A DNA stretch of 64,000 nt from Opisthocomus hoazin (lineage: Eukaryota > Chordata > Aves > Opisthocomiformes > Opisthocomidae): positions 28,651,979-28,715,978 of the forward strand of contig NC_134421.1 in assembly GCF_030867145.1 (NCBI RefSeq). Reading direction: 5' to 3'. A program made the position numbers and the translations under genes. The notes below the pieces were generated by a model, which searched no databases, had not been told where the DNA came from, and saw only the letters and a program-made list of their open reading frames with translations. Shown piece after piece: positions 41,301 to 56,300 of the stretch. Each line of letters opens with the position of its first letter. Positions within the stretch are counted from its first letter, which is position 1.

Positions 41301-44300
41301 TCTGACTAGTCCTTTCATTTAAAGCCACTAAATTCTTCTTTAATTGGCCACAGAGCATTGAAAAGTTGTGGGGGTTTGGGGTTTTTTTTTCCAGATAGCA
41401 GAGCCTGGTACTTCAATTGTCAAAGGCAATTTTCAATCTTTGCAGTATCATCAGTGAAATCTTACCAGGTTTATATTCACCTCTGGAAAACAGTCTTAGC
41501 AGAAGCAACCATAAAGCTTGTTGAAACAGGTACAGAGCCTAGAAAGTAGGAAAATGGCTTAGACAAATGCACTCTCAGTTCAGTGAACTGAAAGTAGTCT
41601 TTGACAAAATCATCTCAGTGTCACAAAAGGTCTTTATAGAATGTTGTGTACAGACAACCTGCACATGACAGACTATCTCATTACTGTTAGATTCTTACAG
41701 CCAAATAATAGTCACCTCAAGAAATATGGAGCTAGTTGTTACACAAGAATTGAGTGATGATGAATGAGCAGTTAGATCAGTTCTACCAACTTCATAAACA
41801 AAAACATTTATTTCTTTTAAAATATTTAATATATAATATAACCTCTCTATCTAATATATCACTATCAAAGAACAAAATTTCTATACCCAAAAATATTATT
41901 AATGCCATTCACCACTATGCGTGTAAATATTTTCTTAAAAGAAATCTTCAAATAGAAAAGGCCCAGTAACAAATCTTTTTATTTAGGGAGAGTGAGAAAA
42001 TTAACATACATACATTGCTAGTACTTAAGGTTGTTCAACATGTGGCTCCTCTTTTCAGCTACTTACATTAAGCCCGTGGCAAATACTTGGACTGTGCCTC
42101 TCTTTTACCACTGGTTGAAGAGTTGTTGGAAAATTGCAGAAAATAATTTCTTCCATTTAAAAAAAAAAAAATGAGAAGAAAAGCATGGAATGTTTTGGTT
42201 GTGTTGCATTGTTAGACATCTCCAAGCACTGCAGCAATGGCTTGGAGGATATCTGAGCTGGGTCTTGCCGTTAATCAGGGATGCTCTTCTTGCATGGCCT
42301 TCATGTGGACTGGAGTTTATGAAAGACTGGTAGCTGCTTTATTGAGCAGCACAGTTTTTTCTGAGTGTATTTGACCTTGAGATAGCTGAGACTAGACAGA
42401 AATCTCTTTGCAAATACTCCCTCCCATTGTTTATCTTCTTTTATACCAAGTGCAAGTTGTGAGAGAGTGGCCACTAGCCTTTAATTCCCTCTATTAGCAC
42501 CTACATAGACTAGAGGAGATAAGTTGTTAACCTTACAAGGGAAGACGTGACAGTCAGTTGGAAGTAACAAGAAAAGTAGGAGTTGTTTGGAACACACAGG
42601 GTTTCCTGGAGAAAGCAGTGAAGCAGACCAAGTGTGAGCAGTAGGTAGGGGTAATTGAAGTAGGATGAGGAGCAGTGGGAGGCTTTGTATTAGTATGCAA
42701 ATTCTGGAAGAGACTGCTTATTATATGTATGCAGAGATTCAGATCTGCAGTGTGGTGTGTTCATTGTATAATGCAAGATCTGAGCCTAAATTTCTTTCAC
42801 CGGAAAATCTAGTAAAAGAGGTTAAGGCTGACTGCTGTAGCCCTATAAACTCCATAATGGAGGAGCTTTGGAAAATAAAATTTGCTTTTCCAGTCCAAGA
42901 AGTTATGAACACTTAACTGTCCAGTGAGTTTGATTAAAGCACGTCCCAGAGAAACTCAGTATTGGGCTGAATGAAAATAAAATGATCAAAGATAAGATAC
43001 AATCCACACAGTATTGATTGAATGTGACTTGTCCCTTCTATAAGTAGAAATTGTTTAACTGCAGAAGCAAGAGACCACTTTTATGATCAATTAGCCTTTA
43101 AAAGTATGAAGTATTTTATTAGATGACATACATTCCAATCTAATGTGTAGGAATCTGTTAAAGGGCTGTAATGAATTGTATTTATGGGAACTTATTTAGA
43201 AAATCAACTTGCCAGTTCAAATTCCCTCACTAATATCCAAGAGAAATAAAATCTTTTCAAAGTGACTGAGTGAGTGAAATTTAAATAGAAGTACTTTGGC
43301 ATTTTTCTAGGATGTTATATCAGGAAATGGTAATTAATGGTTCTCACTTAGCTAAATATAAGTACTACCAACTGAAATAGTCCGTCTGGCACTAGGCACG
43401 AATATGTATTAGCTCTGGAAATAATGGAAATAATTGAAGTATGTAATGGCCTCAGTATTTCCTTTTCACCTGAAGACCCCTAAACCAGAAAACAAGTTAG
43501 CTGAAGTCTGGTTATATTAAAATTGAGTTTTGAAAATAACTTTGATTGCATTTTAAAATTACTTGTTTCAAAAGCTCCCTAGCCACATGAAGATTAATTA
43601 GCCTTCTATAGCCGTGTCACCTGGCAAAAGATGCATGAGTCTTGTCCATTATAGCATTAAGTCCTTTACCTTTCTGTGTGTTTTTGCTGTGTATTGAAAG
43701 CTGTTGCTACATTATAGTCGTCTGATTCCCGGGGGGTTACTGGAATAGATGAAGGCCAAGGCTAAGAAAGTGAATGTATAGTTGAACTACTGAGAAGGTA
43801 TATTCATGTAAGTGAAGACCAGGTTCGGGACCTCCTGAGGAACCTAAGCGTACAGAAGTCCATGGGACCTGATGAGATGCATCCCAGAGTCCTGAGGGAA
43901 CTGGCTGATGTAGTTGCCAAGCCACTCTCCATGATATTTGAAAAGTCATGGCAGTCAGGGGAAGTCCGCAGTGACTGGAAAAAGGGAAACATTGTGCCCC
44001 TTTTCAAAAAGGGTAGAAAGGAAGACCCTGGGAACTACCGACCTGTCAGCCTCACCTCTGTGCCTGGGAAGATCACGGAACAGATCCTCCTAGAAGATAT
44101 GCTAAGGCACGTGGAGGCCAGGGAGGTGATTCGAGACAGCCAGCATGGCTTCACCAAGGGCAAGTCCTACCTGACCAACCTAATGGCTTTCTATGATGGT
44201 GTAACAACAAGAGTGGACAAGGAAAAACCAATGGACGTCATCTATCTGGATTTTTGTAAAGCCTTTGACACGGTCCCCCACAACATCCTTCTCTCTAAAT

Positions 44301-47300
44301 TGGAGAGCCATGGATTTGATGGGTGGACCGTTCGGTGGATAAGGAATTGGTTGGATGGGCGCAGCCAAAGGGTAGTGGTCAACGGCTCAGTGTCCGGATG
44401 GAGACCAGTGACGAGTGGAGTCCCTCAGGGGTCCGTACTGGGACCGGTGCTGTTCAATATATTTATCAATGACATGGACAGCGACATCGAGTGTACCCTC
44501 AGCAAGTTTGCAGATGACACCAAGCTGAGTGGTACGGTTGAGACACCAGAAGGACGGGATGCCATCCAGAGGGACCTGGACAAGCTGGAGAGGTGGGCCT
44601 GTGTGAACCTCATGAGGTTCAACAAGGCCAAGTGCAAGGTCCTACACCTGGGTCGGGGTAATCCCCAGTACCAATACAGGCTGGGGGATGAAAGGATCGA
44701 GAGCAGCTCTGCTGAGAGGGACTTGGGGGTAATGATAGACGAAACGCTGGACATGAGCCGGCAATGTGCGCTGGCAGCCCAGAGGGCCAACCGTGTCCTG
44801 GGCTGCATCAAGAGAAGCGTGGCCAGCAGGTCAAGAGAGGTGATTCTGCCCCTCTACTCTGCTCTGGTGAGACCTCACCTGGAGTACTGCGTTCAGCTCT
44901 GGAGCCCTCATCACAAGAAGGACATGGAACTGTTGGAGCGGGTCCAAAGGAGGGCTACAAAAATGATCCGAGGGCTGGAGCACCTCTCCTATGAGGACAG
45001 GCTGAGAGAGTTGGGCTTGTTCAGCCTGGAGAAGACAAGGCTGCGGGGAGACCTGATTGCAGCCTTTCAGTGCTTAAAGGGAGCCTATAGGAAAGATGGG
45101 GACAATCTTTTTAGCAGAGACAACAGTGACAGGATGAGGGGTAATGGTTTTAAACTAAAACAGGGTAGGTTTAGGCTAGATATAAGGAAGAAATTCTTTA
45201 CAATGAGGGTGGTAAAACACTGGAACGGGTTGCCCAGAGAGGTAGTGGAGGCCCCATCCCTGGAAACATTCAAGACCAGGTTGGACAGGGCTCTGAGCAA
45301 CCTGATCTAGTTAGCGGTGTCCCTGCTCACTGCAGGGGGGTTGGACTAGATGACCTCTAGGGGTCCCTTCCGACCCAAAACTTTCTATGATTCTATGATT
45401 CTATGTGGAACATGAAACTAGGCAACCTGAATTGATAAAGTGACTTTAATTGTTGTAAGTCAGTAAAAAGGAAGTTATGAGAACTGTAAGATAAAGTAAA
45501 CTTCTGGTCTGGCCAGAAATCGTAAAGATCTGTAGGCAGAGAAGATAGAGTGAACAGCTGAGCAAAACACACTAAATCGTCAACAGGAAAATGTGGCATT
45601 ACCTTAGCAGATCACCGGAATTTGATTTACTGTTAATATCTAGTAATCAATACTGAAATGCCAAGAGAGTAACGGTACAGCTTGAAAAACCCTTGCATCA
45701 CCTGATGAGCAGAAGTTTTGTTTCAGATTGATTCTCAAGTTTCTATATCTCCATGTTAAATAGTAGTGTACAATTCAGGTGTATCTCACTTTCCAGCCAG
45801 CCTTCCTTCGCTACTCCGTTTTCCATTTCAAGATTAAATCTGATGTTCTTCTGTGTGGATATTATTTAACAGAAAATCTGACTGGTAAATACCTATGGTG
45901 AAAATTTTTATTAATATCAAAAGTATCAGTTCAGAAAGTCTTTATAAAAATGTGGTGTGGCAACCAGACACACAAAAATAACCATTATTACCTTCTGTTA
46001 TCTTATGATTCCTGCCAAAATATCTGGTCAAGGCAGAAGAGCACTTTTTCAGGACTGGATCACTGACAGTCATGTCTTCAAAGGAGGAGCAGTCAACACA
46101 AAATACTCCACTGTTGTGTGTTTTGTATGAAATTAGCCTGTGGAACAGCACGTTGCCTTTGAAGGTAGTTCAGTCTCTAGTTCAACAGTTTATAAGTTTC
46201 AAACTTACTATAAAATGATCTTGTGCACATAGAGCTTCCTGAACATTTAAAGACCACTACTAACCTACAGGCAAAAAATGAGCAGTGGCAGAACACTGAC
46301 CCATTTCTAATGAGATCTAGATGCCCCCCAGTTACTTTAAAGATATATTTGATTATGTTCTATAATATTAAAAATGTGGTTTCACTATATACTGAGTAGA
46401 GTAGTTCAACAAGCCTAGTCAGTATATTGGAATAATTTCCTTTAATTAATAATTTTCATTTTCATGCCTTAACAATCTGAATGCCTGGAATCCCAGTGCT
46501 GCTGGTATGCAATGTGTTATTATATTGCCATTTCCTCAGGCTGCCTAACTGCGCTTTTCATTATTAACCCTGATATATGTCTTTGCAAATATCAGGGAAC
46601 CAAAAGAACGCTGCTGGGGGGTGAAAGCTGAGTCTGGTGATACTGTGCTCATTACATTACTGTGATGCAGTGTGTGACAGCAGGAGGCTGGCTGGAACCC
46701 TTAGCTGTTCACTTCAGATATCCCAGTATGGCGGTGTACTCCGTTTTAAAGGGCTGCACTAAATATAAAAGTCTGAGTGTTACCTGGACTCAGGCAAAAC
46801 TTCTCATGAATTATTTTATTAAAATTATTCATTTGGGATTTTAATGTAGGAGTCATTTAAAGTCCTGGTTTTGTTGTGTTTCAAGAATGCCAGGATTTGT
46901 CTGATCAGTTTGCAGTAGAATGCTGTTCCTCCACCTCCCAGACCTAGCCGCTGGAGGCAGAGCTTGTTTTCTGCCTGATGAATCCCATTCCCGGTAAAAA
47001 TGGAGGTTCGTGAGGCCAAACTCTCTTGGTTGGCGCTGAGGGCAGCCCCAAAGTTCAAATCCTGCCCTGAGTCGCTCTCTCATTTCACTGGGAGCTGAAT
47101 ATCTGTTACAGGAGGAGAAATACAGTTCCAGTCAGTCTCTTATCTCCACAGGGCGAGCCTAACTTTTGAAGTTTTTAAATTAGAAGATGCAACTTCAGGA
47201 AAAAAAATATATACCTATCGAGAAGACATACCACTATAATTCACAGCACAGAACTGTGATTAGGGCTCAGTAGGAAGCCTGACATCTAAAGTCCCCTACT

Positions 47301-50300
47301 GTCACATTTACCCATACAAACGGAGGTGTTGGTCAGGGATTAAGCAAAAGTGGTTTCTTGGACTTGCTAATAAGGTAATTAGTAAACAAAAGGGCAACAG
47401 GACAACTCATATGAGTAAAGCCAGCAAGATTTATCAACTCAGATTTGTAGCTCAGGTCACAAAAGCAGCGCGGTTGTATTAGCAGGATGCCCCATTAGAC
47501 TGGTTGGGAAGCAAAGCTCTCCCTAGGCTAATCTGATACCTCGTTATACCTTGTTCTGGTATTCCGGAAAGTTTACTCACAATTACTGCACCATTCATTC
47601 AGCAGTAGCACTCATGCAGCGGCAAATACGGAATTGTGCAAAATTACCAAATTCATTCAGATTTTTCCATGCTTATGCATGGATTGATTTGTACCTTCTC
47701 ATTAAAATTTGCATTCCTGGATGCTAACTGTAAAGTTTCAGCGTTTTGTCTTTTTTTTTTAGAAATTGGGGTGGATTATGAAGTCAGCCACTATGGCTTA
47801 CCTGAATTTTAGCAGGCATGGTGGTGATGGGTTGATGGTTGGACTTGATGATCTTAGAGGTCTTTTCCAGCCTTCATGATTGTATGAATTCTGGGGCTGA
47901 GTAGTATTTGCAAGAATCATCTGCTGTACCTTTCTATCCCTTTTCCATTACCGCTACCCCAGCAATGAAAAGCTAAATAAAATAATGATAAAAATTTCCA
48001 CTAAATCAGTACTTCAGTCACTGTTTGGCGAGGTCATTACTTAGCTTCATTCAGCGATGATGGTATGGCAAAGTAGTAATGTTATCATGTTTTACATAGT
48101 TTTGCTTTCCCTCTCCTGGTTACAAGTACTGTATCTACAACAATGAGTTGAGAGAAGGATTTGTAGTGTATGTAAATTAGGGCAAAAAAAAAAGCATTTC
48201 AAAAGATGGGCTGCCTGCCTTTTGTCTTGTCACCGTGCTGTAGTAGGCATTTAGAAAGTTCAGCGAAGAGCTTAGGTTAACAGTAAACACAGAAATTTAC
48301 TTTTTTAAGAATCCCCTACTATGTTCAAATATGTGCTGTTTTTTAGAGTGTATGTAATCAGAAATTACACAAATTTTGAAAAACAATGAAGTTTCATTTA
48401 CCACTTTACCGTAAACGATGGAAGCATTATTCTATTGCTTGCAAGCCCTGGATGGCATGAATGAGAATTCTTGGAATGATTACCTTGTCACTCAGCAGAT
48501 GGCCTTCATTAATGGCAATTATATGAATTTACCAAGCTGCCCAAGCATTATCTGAGAGAAGGCATTATTAAGCCTCTGTGCAATTACTAAGTCCCTATGA
48601 CTTCCATGACTTCACTGCAGGAGATTTAAAACAGCTGCTGTTGTCACTTTTTTTTAGCTGCCTAGAGCTAAATACATTGATTTCACAGATGTAGTGCCAC
48701 AGAATCTGGGGCCAGACTGTATCGCTGGTCTTTAATCAGTGCTTTCTCCCATTGGTTTTGATTAAAGATCAATTTTCAGAGTTGGCTGATGGCTATATAT
48801 CTACTCACATTTGTGCTCTTCTTGCGTAGCTGGGTCTTTTGCAAAAGATAAATATCCTAGTGCTGCAAGAGTCCTGCGAAGTATAGAATCAAAGCAGTGA
48901 CACACCTTGTTCATATCACAGTTTATCTGGATTGCTGTACCATATTTACTAAAACTCGCTGGTGAGTGGTGCTCAGGTGATGTTCTTAGATCTACGCTTG
49001 GCTGCAGTTGTGTGTGCTGCAGAAGGTGACTCCAGTGGAACAGGGGTTGTGCGTCTCAGCATCTTTTTTGTTTTCCTCACATTATCCTTTTAGTTTGTTG
49101 TTGCAGTATTGTATTTACTTACATAAAATTGTCAAGAATAAACAGAATAGCCTCTGCTACAGTTCATCTCAAGCCTGCTTCTTCCTCTTGAGAGAAATCA
49201 GCAGCAAGGTGAGATACCGAGGAATATTTATGCTGACAGGTTGTTGGAAGCCACTGCGCCACTGCTGCTGTCTTGATGGAGCCTCAGTATTCCCCTGCAT
49301 CTGCTTAACTGATGTCACTGATGAGGCTCCTGAGAAAAGCTGCTTAATCTCCATTTTTTAATTTTGCCTTCAGAAAGGAAAATAACTTGTAAAACTGTTT
49401 TAAAACTCATTTTAGTGACATTTTTTGTTGGTATTTAAAAACAAAAAACATCAGCAGTGTCCTTCCTTTCTTCCTGCCTGCTCAGCTCGATAGGAACACT
49501 TGAGATGAGCTTGCCTGACAGGCTCAGGTTGTGTTGTGTTTCATCCCAGTGCCACATTTGGCAAGGCTGAAGTTTGGAATATGGCTATTGCATACAGCAG
49601 CCCTAACAGCATATGCAGACTTACTGATAAAGTGGAGGAAATTAGTGTTTGTTAATGCCTGGCATATTTTTGAACTCAGAAGTAACTGGCAGTGAGGTCT
49701 AAACGAGAGAGTTTTAAATTACAAGCTATGAATTCCAAGTGGTCTTACGGGAATTAACTAATCACACATATTGCAATTTCTTTCGATTGCAGTATATTGC
49801 AGTAGAAGCAGCAAAAGAGACTTCTAGGACAGTACTTTGCTAAGGTCTGCTGATTGCAAAGCATACTATTTCTGAGACACCTGTAACATTGTCTTCAGAC
49901 ATGCCAGATCATAGTTGCCGTTGACTTGGAGCAGAGTATAGAACAGGTGTAAGGGACGTGAAAAAAACTAAATGACCCAATCGTATTTTTATTGTTCCTC
50001 ATGTAAGTAATTTTTATTTGCAAATAAAAGTCAATTCTTCATTGTTCTTAAGAGGATGTCAAGCAACTTCCTATTTACTTTACATTGTCAGAATGATGTT
50101 TCCAGACAGAAACGACATTGGAGGGAAGAAGAGGGGGCACACGGCGGTCTTGTGTGTCCTAACAGCAACACCAGGCGTGTTTCAACTGACTAATCCAATA
50201 TGTGCAGAGGATGTGACAGCATGCGTTTCCTGGTACATCTGCTATGTTCTTCTGCTCACACAGAAGGGAGGAAAGAGATTCTGGCCCCAGCCTGTAACCC

Positions 50301-53300
50301 CTGTTGGGTTGTTTCTTGGACAGGCGCAGCCTCGTATGGCAAGAGCTCAGGGACCAAAACTTGGTTCAGCTTTCAGGCAGCGACACAGATACTGTCAGAG
50401 CAGAGTGAGCATCACAATTTTCCACATAAAAAAATGAAAAAATACCAGAGCAAGTAATATTTTGGCATTTTAACTGGCACCTCCATAAAGTGTTCCACCC
50501 TAAATTAAAATATTATACCCTTACGGTGATTACACTTCATTTATTTTTAACAGTGTTTCATGTGCTGTGCTGGTTTTTTTCCTGTTGCCTAAGGGCAGCT
50601 TAATAATGCATCAAGATTCAGATTGGGTGTTTTTCACTTTGGTAAAACTGACCTAGTTGCCTCCATAGCCCCTACCCTCTAAAGAAGGAAATTTTTAAAT
50701 AAAATATCCTTTATAAAAATGTAAAAGCCAACATTCATAATATTTCTTCCTCATGTTCTGAAATTAAAACTCTCTCATCTCCTCAGGTTGTTAAACAAGA
50801 CTGAGTTTCATTTACACATTTGAGCTTTTTAATGGATTAGCATCCCTACTGAATGTGGCAACATCCATGCAGTGTTACTTCATGGAAAGGGATTGTTAAG
50901 ACAATTGTGAAAATGATACAGATACTTGGTTTTGAAGATAGACTCCAACAGTTTTCCCGGTGCAAACATGTAACTGCTCACAGGCTAATGAAAGCTTGTC
51001 ATGTAAAAATATTCAAAATGCCAGCAACCTTGAATGACCACATCCTATCAGATATCAATAGATACATTGATACAGACTGGTTGTCACAAAGCAGCTTTTT
51101 CTACGAGTTGTCCAAATTCAGTAGCTGCAGGAAAGAACTTATATATTAAAGACTTTTTGGTACTTCCAGTAAGTCCTGTAATATATCACATGCCTTTCCC
51201 TCAAAGGTACTTTTCAACCATTTCAACCTCACCATACTCAAAGGCATCCCTCGACTTCTCCTTTTGACATTGACAAAAGAAGACCTTTTGTCAGCTTGCT
51301 TTTAGACACAGAATGAAGATGATGTGCAGCATACACTGTGAACATGGGTGTGAGATCGCCTAATTCTGTTTCCGTTGGGATTAATCAAACCCGTAACAAA
51401 ACGGGCCTTTGTGATTCATTTGCTCAAACAATCTCATTTAAGAAGAATCTATGTTTATCATAACCTTGAAGTTGCAGTGTGTGGAGGTGGCATCCATGGT
51501 GTTCTTCCACAGCCAGTGGTTTTCTGAGGTTGTCAGTGTCCTCTGCGAGGACTGCAATTTAGAATGACAGTCTTGTCAAGTTCTCTTCAGTCATCCAGAA
51601 TAGTCCCTTCCTGATTTTTTTAATTAACTACCAAAGACAGAAGTAGCTATTAACACAATGAAAAAACAATATTAACAATTTTTTTTTGAGTCAACTTTAT
51701 ATATAGAACATAAGATCAAACTGCTTTCAGCTTCCCGGTGGAACTGCTGTCTTCTGGGCTATGGTGTGTGACCATGTTTAGTATAGTATCTTAGCTAGAG
51801 GCTGTAGCTGTGGTGGAGAAAACATGCTTTTACGATGTATCCGTGCTTTCCTGAGCATGCCTATAACATGAGACAGTTTTAAAAAGCAGAACACAGGCAC
51901 AAACCAAGAAATTCTACTTGATATTCAAGAGATGCAAAACTAAAGATAAACACACCATCATTGGAGATTTTCTATTTTCATTGAGCTATCACAGATTTAT
52001 GGCTGAACGGAAGTGCTCCACTGCATTGGTTTTGAGCTTGAGTAAGGTTACAGAGGCAAAAAGTCGTTACAAAAATGAAGGGTGGTCTGGTAAGCTGCAT
52101 ACCTCCACCGCGCTTATATACCCTTTTGGTTGTGTTTCACTTGTTTTCCTTCTTCTGTGTGCTCATCTGCTCAGGACTCATCTTCAATGGACAATTAGAT
52201 TGATTGCATTAAAACATCCTTGCCCGCTTGTCTGGCAGAAGTATGGTCTAAATTGATGCTGAAGTATGGCTCTGGGGCAGTCTGTCCAGGCATACGAACC
52301 AGTGCATTCTCCTCCACAGATGTAAATGTATTGGATTAAGAATGGAAAATACAGACAAGAGGTTGTGGGGAAGGAAAAAATGCCAAAAAGAGTGTGAAGA
52401 GGTAAAAATGATGAAAACAAAGGAGAGAGGGAAAAAAGACACAAGTGGTTTGTGCTGTGGGTGGAAGTTTGCGCTCAGAAACAAGGCATCCACAGGCACC
52501 GCGGTGGAGTTCCGCAGCTCTCCAGTGCACCTTTGCACTGTAACTTCTCCCTGTTGCAAGAGCAGGTGACCAGCCCACGCACACCAGATGCGATGACATG
52601 TGAGTCTCACCTCCTAGTTCAGAAAGGAGGCTGAAGGTCTGAGAATCAGATGCAGATTTTGGGAAGAGGGGAGGAGAGAGGCCAGCAGCTATGCTGAATA
52701 AAGCACATACGCGCAGACGTGAGCTCTGCTCACCATGATAAAAGGCTGATTGAGATATTCCTTTCCACTTGACATCTTAGAAGGGAGATATATTTACTTC
52801 ATCCTTTCCAACATATGAAGGCAATTAGAAAGACAAGGATTCAGGGATTCAGCGTAGTTGATGGCAGAAGCATCATACTGAGGTGTAAGTCAATAATTAT
52901 TTCTCTTTTATAGCTTAGCCTTAGTTCTGCAAGGACTGTTTTGTTGACATAACTGCATAAATGCAACGAAACCAATTACATCTTCCTTGCACTGGTTATT
53001 CTCACGCCAACTCTCCCCTCTGTACTGTCTGTCAGGCTCCTCTCTTCCCTTCCACGAAAACCTTCTTCCAAAAATAGATATACAATTCTCTTCTACATTG
53101 AAGCAATAAAAAGTACGGCATACAAACTAAAGAAACTAAACCCAGATGATGCCAGTGTACGTGTTGAACATCGTTATCAGTCTCTTTGCGGGTTGCTTCT
53201 TCATTCCACCGTTTAACCTGCTTACCTGTGGCTCTTACTTGTCTGTGACTTCTTGAAGGAAGAGTTTTATGTCGTTTTATATATTATCATCATACTGCAG

Positions 53301-56300
53301 GCACTGTGGAAACACAACTGATTATTGCTTCTTACGTATGTTACCTCATGAGCTAAGAAACCCTCAACACTTTCAAGAAGGTTACTTCCTCGCTTATAAA
53401 TCTCAGAAAGGTTTATATGGGCCTGCTGCTTCACAGGTCTGAATTGCAATGTACTCTGTCATGTGCTTTGTTTGTGGGGGTTTTTTAACACTTGTTCATT
53501 GTTGCTGAATGATTTCTGCCTCACACTTCATCCCTTCTGATGTTCAGACTGAGTTGTCCTAACATCTATTGAGCGTCACTGTTGTAGGCAGAGTTGCATT
53601 TGGAATTACATAATATTTCATCAGGGCAGGAAGCATTGAATACCTCTTACAGAAGTTAATGGAACAAAATCTGTTTAATTAAATTGTAACTTTGAGAATT
53701 CAGCAGAAAAAATGCTGCATCATTCAGGTTGTAAACGAATGCTGCTTCTAGCCACATTTATAAAACAGGCTGCTAAGTGCACTGTTATTCCTGGACCTCC
53801 TCGTAAAGCTTCGCATTGACTTAAATAGGCCAGCCCAGTACATGCTGCTTTGTTATGAGTCCTTGTGGAGTAATTTTTGTTAGGAAGCTAGCTCCTAAAG
53901 TACCTGTAAGGCAGCCCCCCTTCCCATGCTTCAGTAATGCTAAACCACCCACTTTGCCTCCCAGCTGAATGCGTGGGGTGAGGACCATCGTCATAACAAT
54001 AATACCTGCCGCATCTGACTCACTGCAGCTCCAGCTGGGAGAAGTAATAAAATGTACATTTCTGCGTGCCAACAAGAACTGCCACAGTACAAGAAGGATT
54101 CACTTCCAAGTTCAGATTTTCTCATTGTAATTTTCCTCCCTCGCTCTTTTTGTATTTTTTGAGTACTGTGGGAGAACAACTTCAGGTTATGGTGTCTGAG
54201 GAAACTACCTGCAGGAGCTGAAAAAGTCTGAGATCTATATTCGTGCTTTCAGGAGCATTTCTTGATGGGAGTGTTGTGTTCTCTGCACCACAGGAAAGAG
54301 CAAACAAAGCCGAGTACATCTAGCTCCACAGCACAAATGAGAGCTGTGTGCACAAACCCCTGTCTGCAGCACACTTTCACCTGATGAACGTTCAGCACGC
54401 AGACAGTGACAATCTCAGTAGAAATCACTGTGGGGGAAAATTATCCGAAACATTACCATTTACCTTACAGCTGCAGCTTTGCATCTTGAAACATTGACAT
54501 TTCACCTGTAATTTAATCTCTATTATTAACGAATTGTGGAAACTCTTTTCCCTAGGCACTAGACCATCAGACTGTGTATGGAGTCTGTCAGCAAATATTA
54601 CTAAACAACCATGCAGTCTTTTAGACACTCTAAAAAGAAATAGCTGTACATACAAAAATAGGTATGCAGCTTTTTTTCAAATCAGTAACATACAGTAACT
54701 TCTAGGTACTATCGTGAGTAACCAGCTTTAGGTGGCCCTGCTTGAGCAGGGGAGTTGGATGAGATGACCTGCAGAGGTCCCTTCCAGCTTGAACCAGTCT
54801 ATAATTCTGTGATATGTTAATTGCCTTTCTTCAATTCATTCGTATCACACAGTGAAGTCTTTCAAAATGATTGATCTGTCATGAACAACAAAGGTCACTG
54901 TTTTAAAGGACTTCTTTGGTAAATGTCCTAAAGGAGCTTTTCAAATACTTATAATTAAGTTCTGCACCTTTATCTTCTTCTGTGCTAAATGATATTTTGT
55001 CCAAATAAGGAAATCCACAGAAGATCTCTTCTAAGGGCATCTTAAGGATGACATTGTTAGATTCACAAGAATTGCTATATGCTAAAAATGTAATCAATCA
55101 GAGGTACAGGTAATAGTAGGCAGTGAAAGGGAAGATTTTATGAAACATTTTCAGTTACTTGTCACGTACAATGGATTGAACAAAAAGCAATATTCCACTC
55201 CGGGAGGATTTAAATGCCACCTTATTTAGTTTGAGAACAAAGAGCATTTTCAGTTTATCTTTTGTGTGTACAGAGAAGAGGCAGCAGAATGGATTTGTTG
55301 TGCACAAATCATGGCTAAGGTGGTGCTGAGAACAGCATAGATAAAGGGGTTAGTGTGACTACAGACAAACAATGATTATTTATGGACTTCAGTGTCCTTT
55401 TCTGCATTGCTAGAATGAGCAATGATTAGATCTGAAGCCTACAAAGAGTTTAAGGGGCTTGGTGGAACAGATACAGTTAATCTGTGTTTGGTTGTTAAAC
55501 TGACTTAAGAAGAAAGTCACGTAGGTGTGTTTTATCCTTCTTAAACTCAAATTACATTAAACATTATGTAAGAGTCATATAGTAGAATTAGATTTGCGAA
55601 TGCCTCAAGCAGATATTGAAGACTGGTTGCATCTGTTGCTTATAGAGAGTAAGATTTGATATGAAAGACTTCTTTTCCTAAGAACTGTGCTATAGATATT
55701 ATGATCACTGATAACTGTTTGCAGAACACCATTTTAAATCCATTATCTTTGAGAATTTACAGATGAACACAAGGATTATATGACATTAATGATCATATTT
55801 TTCAGAAGTTTTTGAGTCGGTTGATTCTTTTTTAGAGTATTATTTTAATTACACACTAATGAGTTTCTTCTTTCACCAGTATACAAATTAGTTCCCACAA
55901 TATTGGATATTATGAGGCCTACTAGCTACATACTGGTAGGATGCAGACAATGTGGAGTTACATGACATCAAACCTAGCCAATAGTCACATGAATGTATCA
56001 TTATCAGCTCACTTTTGTGATGTTCTACCTTAGTAATGAAAGTTTTAAAGAACTTCTAGTAACTGTTCTTATATCTGAAGTCGTGACCTGTTTTCAAAAC
56101 AATTTCATGTCATTTCATGTCAATTTCATGTCATGTTCAGTAATCAAATATATATTTTTAGACATTACAGCTAGCCACAGCATTTATAGCTGTGCAAGCA
56201 AAAACGATACGTACAGTCAGCTCTTAGGCTTGAAGATAAAGGGGAACCTGCAGATATCAAGAAAATCCAGCATTATCAGTGGTTCAACGCAGTGTAGGTT

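Noticed and set aside
50018..50437. 139-codon plus-strand frame in intron 2
   Set aside because: Mixed composition, no domain, no recognisable relative, and no splice or promoter context.
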